DNA of 55,266 nt, taken from positions 1 to 55,266 of the forward strand of contig JAKAMO010000005.1 in the NCBI GenBank assembly GCA_021812825.1, read 5' to 3'. Made by a program: the position numbers and the translations under genes. The notes below the pieces were generated by a model. That model saw only the letters and a program-made list of their open reading frames with translations. It ran no database searches and was not told where the DNA came from. This document shows, in pieces, positions 43,413 to 51,679 of the stretch. Positions within the stretch are counted from its first letter, which is position 1, and every line of letters begins with the position of its first letter. Origin of the DNA: a bacterium. GTDB taxonomy: Bacteria; Elusimicrobiota; Elusimicrobia; Elusimicrobiales; UBA9959.

Positions 43413-44177
43413 TCAGTCCCACTTCACTTCAGGGGCGTAGTCACGCTGCTCGCCCGCAGGCACCGGCGCTATGGCGAGGTCGCCGTATGATTCCTCGGCC
43501 ATCTCTCCCAGCCCGTTGACCGAGACGGAGTTCATGCCTATATTGGGCTTGGTGCTGAGGGGCTTGGCGTACTGCCATTTGAGGTCCGCGTTCAGCATGG
43601 CCACCGGCTCCTCGGGGGTACCGATGTTCATCGGGTCGGACATGGCCGCAGTGAGCGCGACTTTCCAGCCCCACTTGAGGTCTATGACTTCGGGTTTTAT
43701 CACGAAATTGGCCAGATAGTGGCCGCGGAGCTTGCCGCTTCCGGGCAGGGAGATGGAGCCGTAATAGAAGGAGATCTCGTAGACTATGTCCACCGCGCGG
43801 CCCTGCAGCCAGTGGTCTATAGTGAAGCGGTATTTCCTGGTCACCTTCTTCCAGGAGGAAAGCTCGTTCCAGTTGAAGTCGAAGCCGGGTATCGCGCTGG
43901 CGTAGGCCGAGGCCAGGTCGGCTGACGGCCGGTTGTCCATTATGACGTTCCAGACCTTGGCTCCGGCCAGTATGACGAGGGCCGCGGGGATAACTATGGC
44001 CTTGTCCCCGCGCGCGGCGGCTATGGCCCTGGCGTCGGCCGGGGTCAGCGGCGTGACGGTCTCGCTGAGCAGTATGTTGCGCTGTACGACCTCTTCGGCC
44101 GTGGCCGTGGCCGCGCAGGCCGGCAGGGTGAAGGATAACGCGAGCAGGGCGTGGATGGCGGTTCTGAATAGCGTCAT
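43413..44177 (-). CDS. Secreted protein, paralogue 2 of a tandem pair
   Basis: 254 residues with a signal peptide (LFRTAIHALLALSFTLPACA). Same unknown family as the downstream gene: KVWNVIMDNRPSADLASAYA, SAIPGFDFNWNELSSWKKVT, GHYLANFVIKPEVIDLKWGW and ALTAAMSDPMNIGTPEEPV. The Lys-Trp-Gly-Trp and Ser-Asp-Pro-Met-Asn-Ile motifs are invariant between the copies and would be good probes. The start at 44177 (MTLFRTAIHA) is chosen over 44222 because a promoter lies between them; the predicted leader is only 2 bases with no Shine-Dalgarno. It is divergent from the receptor-kinase gene across a repeat-bearing control region. Confidence 0.7.
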   Translation of the reverse strand: MTLFRTAIHALLALSFTLPACAATATAEEVVQRNILLSETVTPLTPADARAIAAARGDKAIVIPAALVILAGAKVWNVIMDNRPSADLASAYASAIPGFDFNWNELSSWKKVTRKYRFTIDHWLQGRAVDIVYEISFYYGSISLPGSGKLRGHYLANFVIKPEVIDLKWGWKVALTAAMSDPMNIGTPEEPVAMLNADLKWQYAKPLSTKPNIGMNSVSVNGLGEMAEESYGDLAIAPVPAGEQRDYAPEVKWD

Positions 44178-44185
44178 GCGGCTAT

Positions 44186-44214
44186 AGTCTACCGCGAGGA
44201 GGGGGAGCAGGCAA
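44186..44214 (-). promoter_or_regulatory. Predicted promoter of paralogue 2
   Basis: On the minus strand TTGCCT (44209-44214), 17-base spacer, TAGACT (44186-44191) followed by ATA. The predicted transcript begins about two bases before the ATG at 44177. Confidence 0.6.
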
Positions 44215-44222
44215 GCGCCCAA

Positions 44223-44273
44223 TGGCCCAGGTTATGGCCGGAAATGGGCCCAGGGTCCGGGGCCTGTGGGCCC
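44223..44273 (+). repeat. Three 22-bp-spaced TGG(G)CCC repeats upstream of the kinase promoter
   Basis: TGGCCCAGG at 44223, TGGGCCCAGG at 44245 and TGGGCCC at 44267 start exactly 22 bp apart, the last abutting the -35 TTGACA at 44274. Spacing of about two helical turns puts the copies on one face of the DNA, as for tandem activator or repressor sites. They also lie upstream of the divergent paralogue 2 promoter. Confidence 0.6.
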
Positions 44274-44302
44274 TTGACAAAAGTCAGCCTGGCCTTTATG
44301 CT
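44274..44302 (+). promoter_or_regulatory. Strong predicted promoter of the receptor-kinase gene
   Basis: Consensus TTGACA (44274-44279), 17-base spacer, TATGCT (44297-44302); leader ~27 bases to the ATG at 44336. Confidence 0.75.
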
Positions 44303-44335
44303 ATTAATGTTTCAGATAAGTGTATCCTTATTCTT

Positions 44336-46771
44336 ATGAGGAAGATGCTTTCTGTTCTTTTTTGCTTTGTCCTGCTGGACTCCGCCCGGGCTGGTCTTGC
44401 GGCCGAAACCGTGCCCGGTCCCGGCAGCCTGCAGTCCGGTGCCTACAGCTCTGGCGAGGTGCTGGGCGATAGCGACATGGACGTCTTCCGGCTGAACACC
44501 GCGGACCATCCGCTGGAATCCGCGGACGCTCTGGCCCGCCTCCTCCAGGGAAAAACCAAGGATGACCTGGACAGCTTCAGACAGCAGCATTGCGGCAAGA
44601 TAGCGGAGTTGATGGTCTCCCTTCACAGGGCCGTGGTGGGGCATCGTATAACCACCGAAGAGTTCCTGCAGGCGGTCACGGAGCTCTCTCCCTTCGACCT
44701 GCATCCGCCTACGGAGCGCGGTTTCCAGGGTTGGCCCCCTTCCGGCGGCAAGAAGCGTGACGCTGTGGAGGCGCTGGTGGACGTGCATATCGCGGCTGAC
44801 TCCGGCGACAAGGACAAGGCCGGGAAGATACTGGACGCCACGGTGCAGGCCTACCCGCAGAACCCTTCCGTCAGGACCGCCGCAGCCAACTATTACAACG
44901 AGGAGAAGGACTATTCGAAGGCGCAGGAGAACGCCACCGCGGCCATACAGCTGAACGATAAGGACCCGGACGCCTACAAGGCCAGAGCCCTGGCCAAGGC
45001 CTCGCTGCAGGACCGTCAGGGCGCCATCGAGGATATAAAAAAGGCGATGAGCATAGACCCGCAGGACGAGTCCGCCCGTGTGCTCGGGGCGCTCCTTGAG
45101 AGCCGCAGGTCCACCGCCAGCCTGAAGACCATCTCTTCGGTGAGCGAGATCAGGCGCGCGCTGGGCGACGCGGAGGAGGACGCCGCGCTCATCGGGGCGG
45201 GCGGCCAGGCCGCCGCTTCCGGCGGCGGGGAACGCGCTGGGGAGATATCGGCCCAGGCGGATCCGGACTTCGCCAGGTCCAAGGCCTATCTTAAGACAGC
45301 GCTGGCCAAGAACCACCTGGGCGATTACCGGGGCGCAGCCCATTACGCCACGCTGGCCATAGAGAAGGACCCGGGCAACTACGAGGCCTACCTGGAGCGC
45401 GCCCACGCAAGCAATTTCCTCGGCCGCTACGACGACGCGGTGCGCGACGCCGGCTACGTCATCGAGAAGGACCCCTCCAACATGCAGGCCTACAACATGC
45501 GCGCCTGGGCGCTGAACCGCAAAGGGCAGGCCAAGGACGCCGTGAGCGACGCCAGCCGCGCCATAGGCATAAATCCCGGCTTCGCCGACGCTTGGTTCAA
45601 CCGTGCCCTCGCCTACGAAAAACAGGGCGACTACAAGCGCATGCTGGAGGATTTCAAGCAGGCGGCCTCGCTCAGCGGGGCCTATTCCGGCCGCTATCAG
45701 GACGCGGTGGCCCAGTACGGCCCGCGCGTGCCGGGCTTCGCGGCCGAAGCCGGGGCGGCCAGGATGGCCTCGGCGAAGGACGGCGGCGGGACTACCCCGG
45801 CCGGCGGCGGCAGCCCGCTGCGGCGCTTCCTCACGCTGATGTTCTTCACGCTTACCGGCGGCGGCCTGGTGGCCGCGGGCCTGCTGCACATCATGTCCTC
45901 CCGAAGTGCGGCGGAGGAGGAGCGCGCGCCGCGCAGCACCCATCCCGACGTTCTTTCTCCTTCCGTGTTCTACGAGGGCGTGGCCACCGGCAAGTACAAG
46001 ATAGAGCGCAAGCTCGGGGCCGGCGCTATGGGCGTCGTGTACGAGGCCACGGACCAGTCGCTGGGCCGCAAGGTCGCCATCAAGAAGATGAGCGACGAGA
46101 TCAAGGTGAACGACCGGGAGAAGCAGCGCTTCCTTGAGGAAGCGCGCACCGTCGCACTGCTGCACCATCCGGGCATAGTGGAGATCTACACCATCTTCGA
46201 GGAAGGCGAGGATATCTACCTCGTTTTCGAGCATGTCGGCGGGGAGACGCTGGACCGGCTGATAGAGAAGGAAGGCCGCCTGCTCCCTGACAAGGCGCTT
46301 AAGGTGTTCGCCGAAGCCGCCGACGCGCTGGCCTACGCCCATTCCAAGAACGTGGTGCACAGGGACCTGAAGCTTTCCAATATCATGCTCAGCGCTGAAG
46401 GCGCGGCCAAGGTCATGGACTTCGGTCTGGCCTTCAGGGCGAGGGAGTCGGCAGCCCGCCTGTCCCACAGCGAGGTGGTCGGCTCTCCGGCCTACATGGC
46501 GCCGGAGCAGGACCTCGGCGCGGCCTCGGCCCAGTCGGACATCTATTCGCTCGGGGTCTGCCTGTACGAGGCGCTCAGCGGGGTGCTCCCGTTCCAGGGG
46601 CCGGACTTCCACCATCAGAAGGAGAGGATGGTTTTCCAGAAGCTCTCACAGGCCGTGCCGGGGCTGCCGCAGGGCATCGACGACGTGATAGCCCGCTGCC
46701 TGGCCCCCGACCAGGAGGCCCGCTTCCGCAGCGCGGAGGAGCTCCGGAGCGCTCTCTCCCTGCTGATGTAG
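44336..46771 (+). CDS. TPR-receptor Ser/Thr protein kinase
   Basis: 811 residues with a signal peptide (MRKMLSVLFCFVLLDSARA), about eight TPR units (~150-480, e.g. AQENATAAIQLNDKDPDAYK; AHYATLAIEKDPGNYEAYLE), one membrane helix (LTLMFFTLTGGGLVAAGLL, ~498-517), and a C-terminal Hanks-type kinase (~551-811). The kinase is complete: YKIERKLGAGAMGVVYEATD (Gly loop), VAIKK (Lys), VVHRDLKLSNIM (~673, catalytic Asp), VMDFGLAF (DFG), YMAPEQ (APE) and DIYSLGVCLYEALSGVLPF. The order implies an outside TPR sensor and an inside kinase, opposite to PASTA-type kinases. A perfect -35 promoter with three repeats lies upstream. Partners or substrates are unknown. Confidence 0.88.
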   Translation: MRKMLSVLFCFVLLDSARAGLAAETVPGPGSLQSGAYSSGEVLGDSDMDVFRLNTADHPLESADALARLLQGKTKDDLDSFRQQHCGKIAELMVSLHRAVVGHRITTEEFLQAVTELSPFDLHPPTERGFQGWPPSGGKKRDAVEALVDVHIAADSGDKDKAGKILDATVQAYPQNPSVRTAAANYYNEEKDYSKAQENATAAIQLNDKDPDAYKARALAKASLQDRQGAIEDIKKAMSIDPQDESARVLGALLESRRSTASLKTISSVSEIRRALGDAEEDAALIGAGGQAAASGGGERAGEISAQADPDFARSKAYLKTALAKNHLGDYRGAAHYATLAIEKDPGNYEAYLERAHASNFLGRYDDAVRDAGYVIEKDPSNMQAYNMRAWALNRKGQAKDAVSDASRAIGINPGFADAWFNRALAYEKQGDYKRMLEDFKQAASLSGAYSGRYQDAVAQYGPRVPGFAAEAGAARMASAKDGGGTTPAGGGSPLRRFLTLMFFTLTGGGLVAAGLLHIMSSRSAAEEERAPRSTHPDVLSPSVFYEGVATGKYKIERKLGAGAMGVVYEATDQSLGRKVAIKKMSDEIKVNDREKQRFLEEARTVALLHHPGIVEIYTIFEEGEDIYLVFEHVGGETLDRLIEKEGRLLPDKALKVFAEAADALAYAHSKNVVHRDLKLSNIMLSAEGAAKVMDFGLAFRARESAARLSHSEVVGSPAYMAPEQDLGAASAQSDIYSLGVCLYEALSGVLPFQGPDFHHQKERMVFQKLSQAVPGLPQGIDDVIARCLAPDQEARFRSAEELRSALSLLM

Positions 46772-46896
46772 GGCGGCCGCGGCCGGAGATCTCTCGGGGA
46801 CGCTTGTCGTCAGATGGGCCGAGATGTTCCAGGCAGTGATCGCCGCGGTCAGTGTCAGCTGTGCTTCATCGCGTGCTTCGAAGCCGCCATAACTCT

Positions 46897-48117
46897 ATGA
46901 GATGCCGATACGCGTTAACGCTGCTTTTGGGCCTCCTGGGCGCTGCCTATCTCCCTGCGCCGAATGCCGTAGGCGAGGAACTGCAGCAGGGCTCGGGGTT
47001 CTTCGACGGCGCCGGGCATTACAAAGCCCTCCAGTCCGGGACCTCGCCCTCGGAGATGTCCCCCGAGGCGCTGAAGGCCGAGCTCAAGAAGCACATCGTT
47101 TTCGATGACCACGGCAGTAGCAGGGAGCGTGAGGGCTACGAGCGCATGCTTACCCGCCTGATGAACAGTCCTACTGCCAGGCAGGAGGCTCGGAAGTTCG
47201 TGGAGGACGGCCGCGAGATAACCTTTTCTTTCGCGGACATGACGGGCACCACTATAGCTACCGTGAACGGGAGGAAGGAGGTCTGGGGTCCGAGGGGCGT
47301 GACGCATATCAGGGAAGTCCCGCCCGGAGTGCAGATCAACAAGGAGTTCCTCGACTATGACACGGATGTCGGAGTGGGGACTTTCGCGCACGAGACTTTC
47401 GGGCACGCCGTTTCGGCCAGTACCCTGAGCGGGGCCGATGCCTTGGTGAACACCTGCGCCATTACCGAGGAGGAGAACGCCAGGATGATAGGCTGGCTGG
47501 TCAGGACCGAGTTGGGAGTGCCGCCGGAGGCTGAGATCTGGGACTATGCGGCCAACCCCGACCGGTCCATGCAGGACCTGACGATGGGCCATCCGTATTA
47601 CGCCCTGCAGCTCACCACAGATGAGATGCAGGACCCGCTGCCGGTGTACCAGGAAAGGTTGGACAAGGTCAGCGAACTGCAGGCCAATATCCCTAAGCGG
47701 CAGCAGAACCTGAAGAACTGGACCAGGATAGTCGACCACTTCGTCAACGCTCACAAGATGGACGAGGCTTCGTTCAGGAACATCCGCGACAGCATCGCCA
47801 ACTCCAGCAAGGCGCTGCCCAATTCGGAAAAGATGTATGCCGACATCAAGAAGGCGCTCGAGCAGCGGATATCGTATTTATCCACTGAGAAAGGGAAAGC
47901 GACGCTCGAAGTGCTCAGACGTGGCGCTTCTTCGCAGTTCCTGAAGGACAGGGACGCCGTGATCCTGGCTAACCGCAGGAAGCTGGACGGGCTGCTGGCC
48001 GGCCAGAGCGCGGAGACCACAGCGCCGCCTCCGCAGGCCGGGCAGGTGACCTGGGAGCAGCTCAAGGAGATGCTCAACAAGGACAGGCAGGACTGCCAGT
48101 ACGGGGGTGTAAAATGA
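46897..48117 (+). CDS. Secreted protein with HETFGH motif
   Basis: 406 residues with a hydrophobic export signal (MRCRYALTLLLGLLGAAYLP). A metallopeptidase-like stretch GTFAHETFGHAVSAS (H165, E166, H170) resembles the HExxH zinc motif but with an extra residue (HExxxH), followed by a Glu-rich EEENARMIGWLVRTELG. A long helical C-terminal half (VSELQANIPKRQQNLKNW to ~330) looks like coiled coil. No family recognised. The next gene overlaps it by 4 bases (ATGA). It lies 125 bases after the receptor kinase, with no separate promoter seen, so co-transcription with the kinase is possible. Confidence 0.65.
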   Translation: MRCRYALTLLLGLLGAAYLPAPNAVGEELQQGSGFFDGAGHYKALQSGTSPSEMSPEALKAELKKHIVFDDHGSSREREGYERMLTRLMNSPTARQEARKFVEDGREITFSFADMTGTTIATVNGRKEVWGPRGVTHIREVPPGVQINKEFLDYDTDVGVGTFAHETFGHAVSASTLSGADALVNTCAITEEENARMIGWLVRTELGVPPEAEIWDYAANPDRSMQDLTMGHPYYALQLTTDEMQDPLPVYQERLDKVSELQANIPKRQQNLKNWTRIVDHFVNAHKMDEASFRNIRDSIANSSKALPNSEKMYADIKKALEQRISYLSTEKGKATLEVLRRGASSQFLKDRDAVILANRRKLDGLLAGQSAETTAPPPQAGQVTWEQLKEMLNKDRQDCQYGGVK

Positions 48118-48665
48118 AGCGTATTATGTTCATCCCGGTTCTGCTGCTGATGGGCGCAGCGCCCGCCACGGCGCCGAAGGCGAAAACGATTATGCCAAAA
48201 GACCAGATAACTTCGGCGGCCTCTTACGTCCTGCCCGAGGGCTGGAAGGAGACCTTTTCCCGGAACCAGGGGGATCCGCAGGCCGTGCTAAAGTATGGCC
48301 TGCACAGGATAACGGTACGCCTTTCAGGAGGCGAAAAATCCCGCTACAAGAAGGCCGCTGACTTCTTGGTGGGCCTGGAGGTACGCTCCGCGGACGGAAA
48401 GGCCCCTGGCAAGCTGGGGCACGTGGCGGTGGCCGGCCAGAAGGTTATGCTTTACAAGCGCAAGGCGGCCGTCTCCCTGCCGTTGCCGGACATGGGCGGG
48501 CCGGCCTCTTATGCCGATGAGGAGTTCTGCGTAGTTCCTGCGCGTTCGGGATACTTCGTGCTGAGCTACTCCTACGAGGACGACCTGCCGGACTCCACTT
48601 ATGACGGCGCCAAGGTCTGGCACGGGTTCCTGAAGTCGTTCCGGCTCAAGGTCGGTCGCAAATAA
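48114..48665 (+). CDS. Secreted protein coupled to the HETFGH gene
   Basis: 183 residues with a signal peptide (MKRIMFIPVLLLMGAAPATA). The mature part (~25-183) is predicted beta-rich with a ligand-like fold: AASYVLPEGWKETFSRNQGD, HRITVRLSGGEKSRYKKAAD, and GAKVWHGFLKSFRLKV at the end. No family recognised. It overlaps the HETFGH gene by 4 bases, which implies coupled translation and a shared role, perhaps substrate or inhibitor of the HETFGH protein, by position only. About 350 bases without a gene follow. Confidence 0.65.
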   Translation: MKRIMFIPVLLLMGAAPATAPKAKTIMPKDQITSAASYVLPEGWKETFSRNQGDPQAVLKYGLHRITVRLSGGEKSRYKKAADFLVGLEVRSADGKAPGKLGHVAVAGQKVMLYKRKAAVSLPLPDMGGPASYADEEFCVVPARSGYFVLSYSYEDDLPDSTYDGAKVWHGFLKSFRLKVGRK

Positions 48666-49015
48666 CTGCGCGCTCCCGATTCCTGGTCCCAAGCGGCCCG
48701 TGGCGCGGGCGTCACGAGGACGGCACTGGGCGGGGAGGGGCTGAACCTGCCATGATGGCGGCCTTGCCGGCGTAACGGTTCGGCGACAATACGACATGTC
48801 TCCATATCCGGGTCCCGCGACCGGATGGTCCACCAGGTACCGGCTTTTCAGCGCCGGCGTATAGCGCTATGCCGGAACGCGCGCATTTCCAGGCGGTTCC
48901 GCTTACCGTGGGATATTCCGGGGATGGAAGGGCCGGGACGCATAGGCCCATTGACTCTGAACTGGCGGACCAAAGACCCTGTCGTTCCCGATATCCGAAA
49001 GCTATACTTTAGCTG
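48666..49015. other. Gene-free spacer of 350 bases
   Basis: I see no convincing gene here; the only open frame (48825-49019) has no ribosome-binding site and no family resemblance. The stretch is GC-rich with a short hairpin ATCCGG-…-CCGGAT at 48806-48826 and ends at the promoter of the alpha/beta hydrolase. An untranslated regulatory RNA cannot be excluded. Confidence 0.4.
49003..49015 (+). promoter_or_regulatory. Predicted -10 of the hydrolase gene (near-leaderless)
   Basis: TATACT (49003-49008) is seven bases before the GTG start at 49016; the -35 (CTGTCG, 18 bases upstream) is poor. No ribosome-binding site is present. Confidence 0.45.
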
Positions 49016-50332
49016 GTGAGACACCGACTAACGACACGCATCGCGCCCCTTATTTTCCTCGCCGGAAGCCTCTTCGGCGTTTCCGCCGCTCTCGCGCAGA
49101 ACGATTGCGAGGAGCTCATCTCTTCCCTGCCGGACAACTATGTGCGTGGTCACGTTTCCGTACCGGAGAACTGGGACGAACCGCAGGGAGAAAAGATAGA
49201 GGTCTTCTATTACGGCAGGCTGCGCCCGGGTTCAGGGAACCCCGTGGTGGCCGTTTTCAACGGCGGCCCCTCGTCGGACAGTCACGGTCTGTACCGCAAG
49301 CTCTCATCGGATCCGCGTTCCGCCGGCGTAGATTTCGTCTTCATGGACCAGCGCGGGACCGGCTGTTCCACGCCCTATCCCCCGGGAGAGAGCCGCGAAA
49401 CGGCGCGCCGGCTGACCGGATACACCAGCCGCGCCATCGTGCATGACGCGGAAGCTGTCAGGAGAAAGCTCCTGGGCAGGAACGGCAAATGGCGCATATT
49501 CGGCCAAAGTTACGGCGGCCTGATAGTGCACCGCTATCTGGCAGTGGCGCCGGGGTCGCTGGAAGCGGCGTATTCCCACGGCTACGCGGTGATGACCGAC
49601 CAGGTGGAATGGATGAAGGAGCGTATCCTTTCGCAGGACCGGGTAGCGGACGATTATTTCCGCGGATACCCGCAGGACAGGCAGCTTTTGGAGACTATCC
49701 GCGCCAGGATCCCTCCGGACAAGTGCTTTACCGACGAAGGCAGTACCATATGCGGTCCGGCCATGATAGACGCCATAAGGCATCCTCTCGGCTTCCGGAA
49801 TTCCTGGGAGGACATGCACTGGTGGATAGACACCCTCTCACAGCAGAACGAGTACAGCGACAACATGATGAACGGTTTCCTGCTGGTCTATGCTACCGAT
49901 TTCACCCGCTCCAAACTGCCCAGCTCCGTGATCAACAAGGTCGAGATAAACAAGGGTGCCAGCGACGTGGCGGAATGCGCCGAGGCTTCCCGCCGGCTGA
50001 GGGCGGCCGGAGACGACCCGGACCTCTGGCCGGTGAACGAATGCCGCATTATAGCCGCGGTTAAGAACGAGCGCCTGGACTCCCTTCTGGACTCGGTCAC
50101 AGGGATAGACCCGCTGACGCTCGACGCGGTCAGGACCTCGCTGGCCGAGAATCCCTCGCTGAAACTGTATCTGTATGCCGGCCGGAAGGACACCTTCGTG
50201 CCGGTGGATACTTTCAGGGAAGAGGTTTCCGTTCTGGGCGGGCTCGTGGAGTACACGGCCTTCCCGGACAGCGGCCACGAGGGCTACAGCACCGAGGGCA
50301 AGGTCTGGGACGACCTGCTGCGGCGCCCGTGA
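49016..50332 (+). CDS. Secreted alpha/beta-hydrolase, S33 peptidase-like
   Basis: 438 residues, starting at GTG (49016), with a signal peptide (PLIFLAGSLFGVSAALAQ). The S33/proline-iminopeptidase type hydrolase core shows NGGPSSDSHG (oxyanion-side HGGPG-like loop), FVFMDQRGTGCSTP, the nucleophile elbow GQSYGG (S165), and Asp and His in AGRKDTFVP (~392) and DSGHEGY (~421). Five or more Cys may form disulfides. It is probably periplasmic or secreted and cleaves small peptides or esters; the substrate is unknown. It stands alone, ending at a terminator. Confidence 0.85.
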   Translation: MRHRLTTRIAPLIFLAGSLFGVSAALAQNDCEELISSLPDNYVRGHVSVPENWDEPQGEKIEVFYYGRLRPGSGNPVVAVFNGGPSSDSHGLYRKLSSDPRSAGVDFVFMDQRGTGCSTPYPPGESRETARRLTGYTSRAIVHDAEAVRRKLLGRNGKWRIFGQSYGGLIVHRYLAVAPGSLEAAYSHGYAVMTDQVEWMKERILSQDRVADDYFRGYPQDRQLLETIRARIPPDKCFTDEGSTICGPAMIDAIRHPLGFRNSWEDMHWWIDTLSQQNEYSDNMMNGFLLVYATDFTRSKLPSSVINKVEINKGASDVAECAEASRRLRAAGDDPDLWPVNECRIIAAVKNERLDSLLDSVTGIDPLTLDAVRTSLAENPSLKLYLYAGRKDTFVPVDTFREEVSVLGGLVEYTAFPDSGHEGYSTEGKVWDDLLRRP

Positions 50333-50367
50333 GCGGACGGCCGCGATGCGGCCGCGCGGACGCACCG

Positions 50368-50392
50368 AAGGCCGGTACCGCCGGTCTTTTTT
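50368..50392 (+). terminator. Rho-independent terminator
   Basis: GGCCGG-TACCG-CCGGTC-TTTTTT, a 7-bp stem with one wobble pair, after the hydrolase gene. Another GC hairpin (GCGGCCGC…GCGGCCGC) lies at 50337-50356. Confidence 0.75.
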
Positions 50393-50397
50393 ATCGC

Positions 50398-50426
50398 CTG
50401 CCGCCGTGCGCTAAAATCGCTATAAT
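50398..50426 (+). promoter_or_regulatory. tdh: Predicted tdh promoter
   Basis: TATAAT (50421-50426) with a weak -35 CTGCCG (50398-50403) at a 17-base spacer. Leader ~37 bases with GGAGG before the ATG at 50470. Confidence 0.6.
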
Positions 50427-50469
50427 GTAGGCGTTGGCATACTGCCAGGATAACGGCGGAGGAACCACC

Positions 50470-51501
50470 ATGAAAGCCCTTGTCAAAGCCAAACCCGAGA
50501 AAGGCCTGTGGCTCGAGGACGTGCCCAAGCCCGAGCCGGCGGACAACGAAGTCCTCATCAAGATCAGGAAGACGGCCATCTGCGGCACCGACGTCCACAT
50601 CTACCAGTGGGACGACTGGGCGCGGAAGACCATCCCGGTGCCTATGCACGTCGGCCACGAGTTCGTGGGCGAGATAGCGGCGCTGGGCAAAGCGGTGAAG
50701 GGGCACTTCGTCGGGGAGCGCGTCTCCGGCGAGGGGCACATCGTCTGCGGCCACTGCCGCAGCTGCAAGGCGGGCCACCGGCACCTCTGCATAAACACGA
50801 AAGGCGTCGGAGTGAACCGGCCCGGCTGCTTCGCCGAGTACCTCTCTATCCCCGCCGAGAACGTTTTCTCCATCCCCGACGGCGTCTCGGACGACGAGGC
50901 CGCCATCCTCGACCCGCTCGGCAACGCGGTGCATACCGCGCTGTCGTTCGACCTGATAGGCGAGGACGTGCTGATCACCGGCGCTGGTCCCATAGGCATC
51001 ATGGCGGGAGCCATAGCCAACCACGTCGGAGCCCGCCACGTGGTGATAACCGACGTCAACGATTACCGGATGCAGCTGGCCTCGAAGCTGGGGATAAGGA
51101 CCGTCGTCGATTCCCGCCGCGAGAAGCTGCCGGACGTGATGAAGGCGCTGAAGATGACCGAGGGTTTCGACGTGGGCCTGGAGATGAGCGGCAACGCCCA
51201 GGCCTTCAACGACATGATAGCCAACGTCAAGATGGGCGCGAAGCTGGCGCTGCTCGGCATCCTGCCGCCCAACACCACGATACCGTGGGGCAACGTCATC
51301 TTCAAGGCGCTGACGATGAAGTGCATCTACGGCCGCGAGATCTTCGAGACCTGGTACAAGATGTGCGCGATGCTGACCAGCGGCCTGGACATCAAGCCTA
51401 TAATCACCCACCGCTTTCCGGCGAAGGACTTCAAGGAGGGCTTCGAGGTGATGTCCTCCGGCAAGTCCGGCAAGATAATCCTGGACTGGACGGGGGTCTA
51501 G
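50470..51501 (+). CDS. tdh: L-threonine 3-dehydrogenase
   Basis: 343-residue zinc alcohol-dehydrogenase family enzyme that oxidises L-threonine to 2-amino-3-ketobutyrate with NAD. The catalytic-zinc and TDH residues align with E. coli numbering: C38, T40, H43 (AICGTDVH), then H63-E64 (HVGHEFVGE). The structural zinc loop is [15 protein letters not shown]. The NAD Rossmann motif is [14 protein letters not shown]. The TDH-specific [14 protein letters not shown] is present. The start at 50470 has GGAGG upstream. The usual partner kbl is absent here, and a flavin-reductase-like gene follows instead. Confidence 0.95.
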   Translation: MKALVKAKPEKGLWLEDVPKPEPADNEVLIKIRKTAICGTDVHIYQWDDWARKTIPVPMHVGHEFVGEIAALGKAVKGHFVGERVSGEGHIVCGHCRSCKAGHRHLCINTKGVGVNRPGCFAEYLSIPAENVFSIPDGVSDDEAAILDPLGNAVHTALSFDLIGEDVLITGAGPIGIMAGAIANHVGARHVVITDVNDYRMQLASKLGIRTVVDSRREKLPDVMKALKMTEGFDVGLEMSGNAQAFNDMIANVKMGAKLALLGILPPNTTIPWGNVIFKALTMKCIYGREIFETWYKMCAMLTSGLDIKPIITHRFPAKDFKEGFEVMSSGKSGKIILDWTGV

Positions 51502-51512
51502 TGGGCGGGACC

Positions 51513-51655
51513 GACCGGGGGATGGACCCGTCTGGCACGCTATCGGCCACACAGTGGCCGCGCTCCCGCGCAGCGGTGTCGCTTTCGCTCCACCCGGGTT
51601 CGGCGCTGCGCAAGCCTCACCCTGCGCGAGGGCCCTCCGGTCCCATCCCCCGGTC
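51513..51655 (-). repeat. Dispersed intergenic repeat, copy B, with inverted ends
   Basis: A 143-bp element between tdh and the next gene. Its ends are inverted repeats (GACCGGGGGATGGACCC at 51513-51529 versus GGTCCCATCCCCCGGTC at 51639-51655, 13 matching bases of the outer part). On the minus strand it carries GAGGCTTGCGCAGCGCCG (51618-51601), GTGGAGCGAAAGCGACAC (51593-51576) and GGCCACTGTGTGGCC (51559-51545), in the same order as copy A at 20935-21085. The inverted ends suggest a MITE-like element or a large folded RNA. Confidence 0.65.
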
Positions 51656-51679
51656 AATCCCTTACGGGTGGTATGATTT

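Noticed and set aside
44312..46615. Antisense open frame of 767 codons opposite the receptor kinase
   Set aside because: The kinase on the plus strand has full catalytic motifs and a promoter; the antisense reading is Arg/Gly/Val-rich with no signals.
48825..49019. Short plus-strand frame before the hydrolase gene
   Set aside because: No ribosome-binding site, no family similarity, and its end overlaps the hydrolase promoter.
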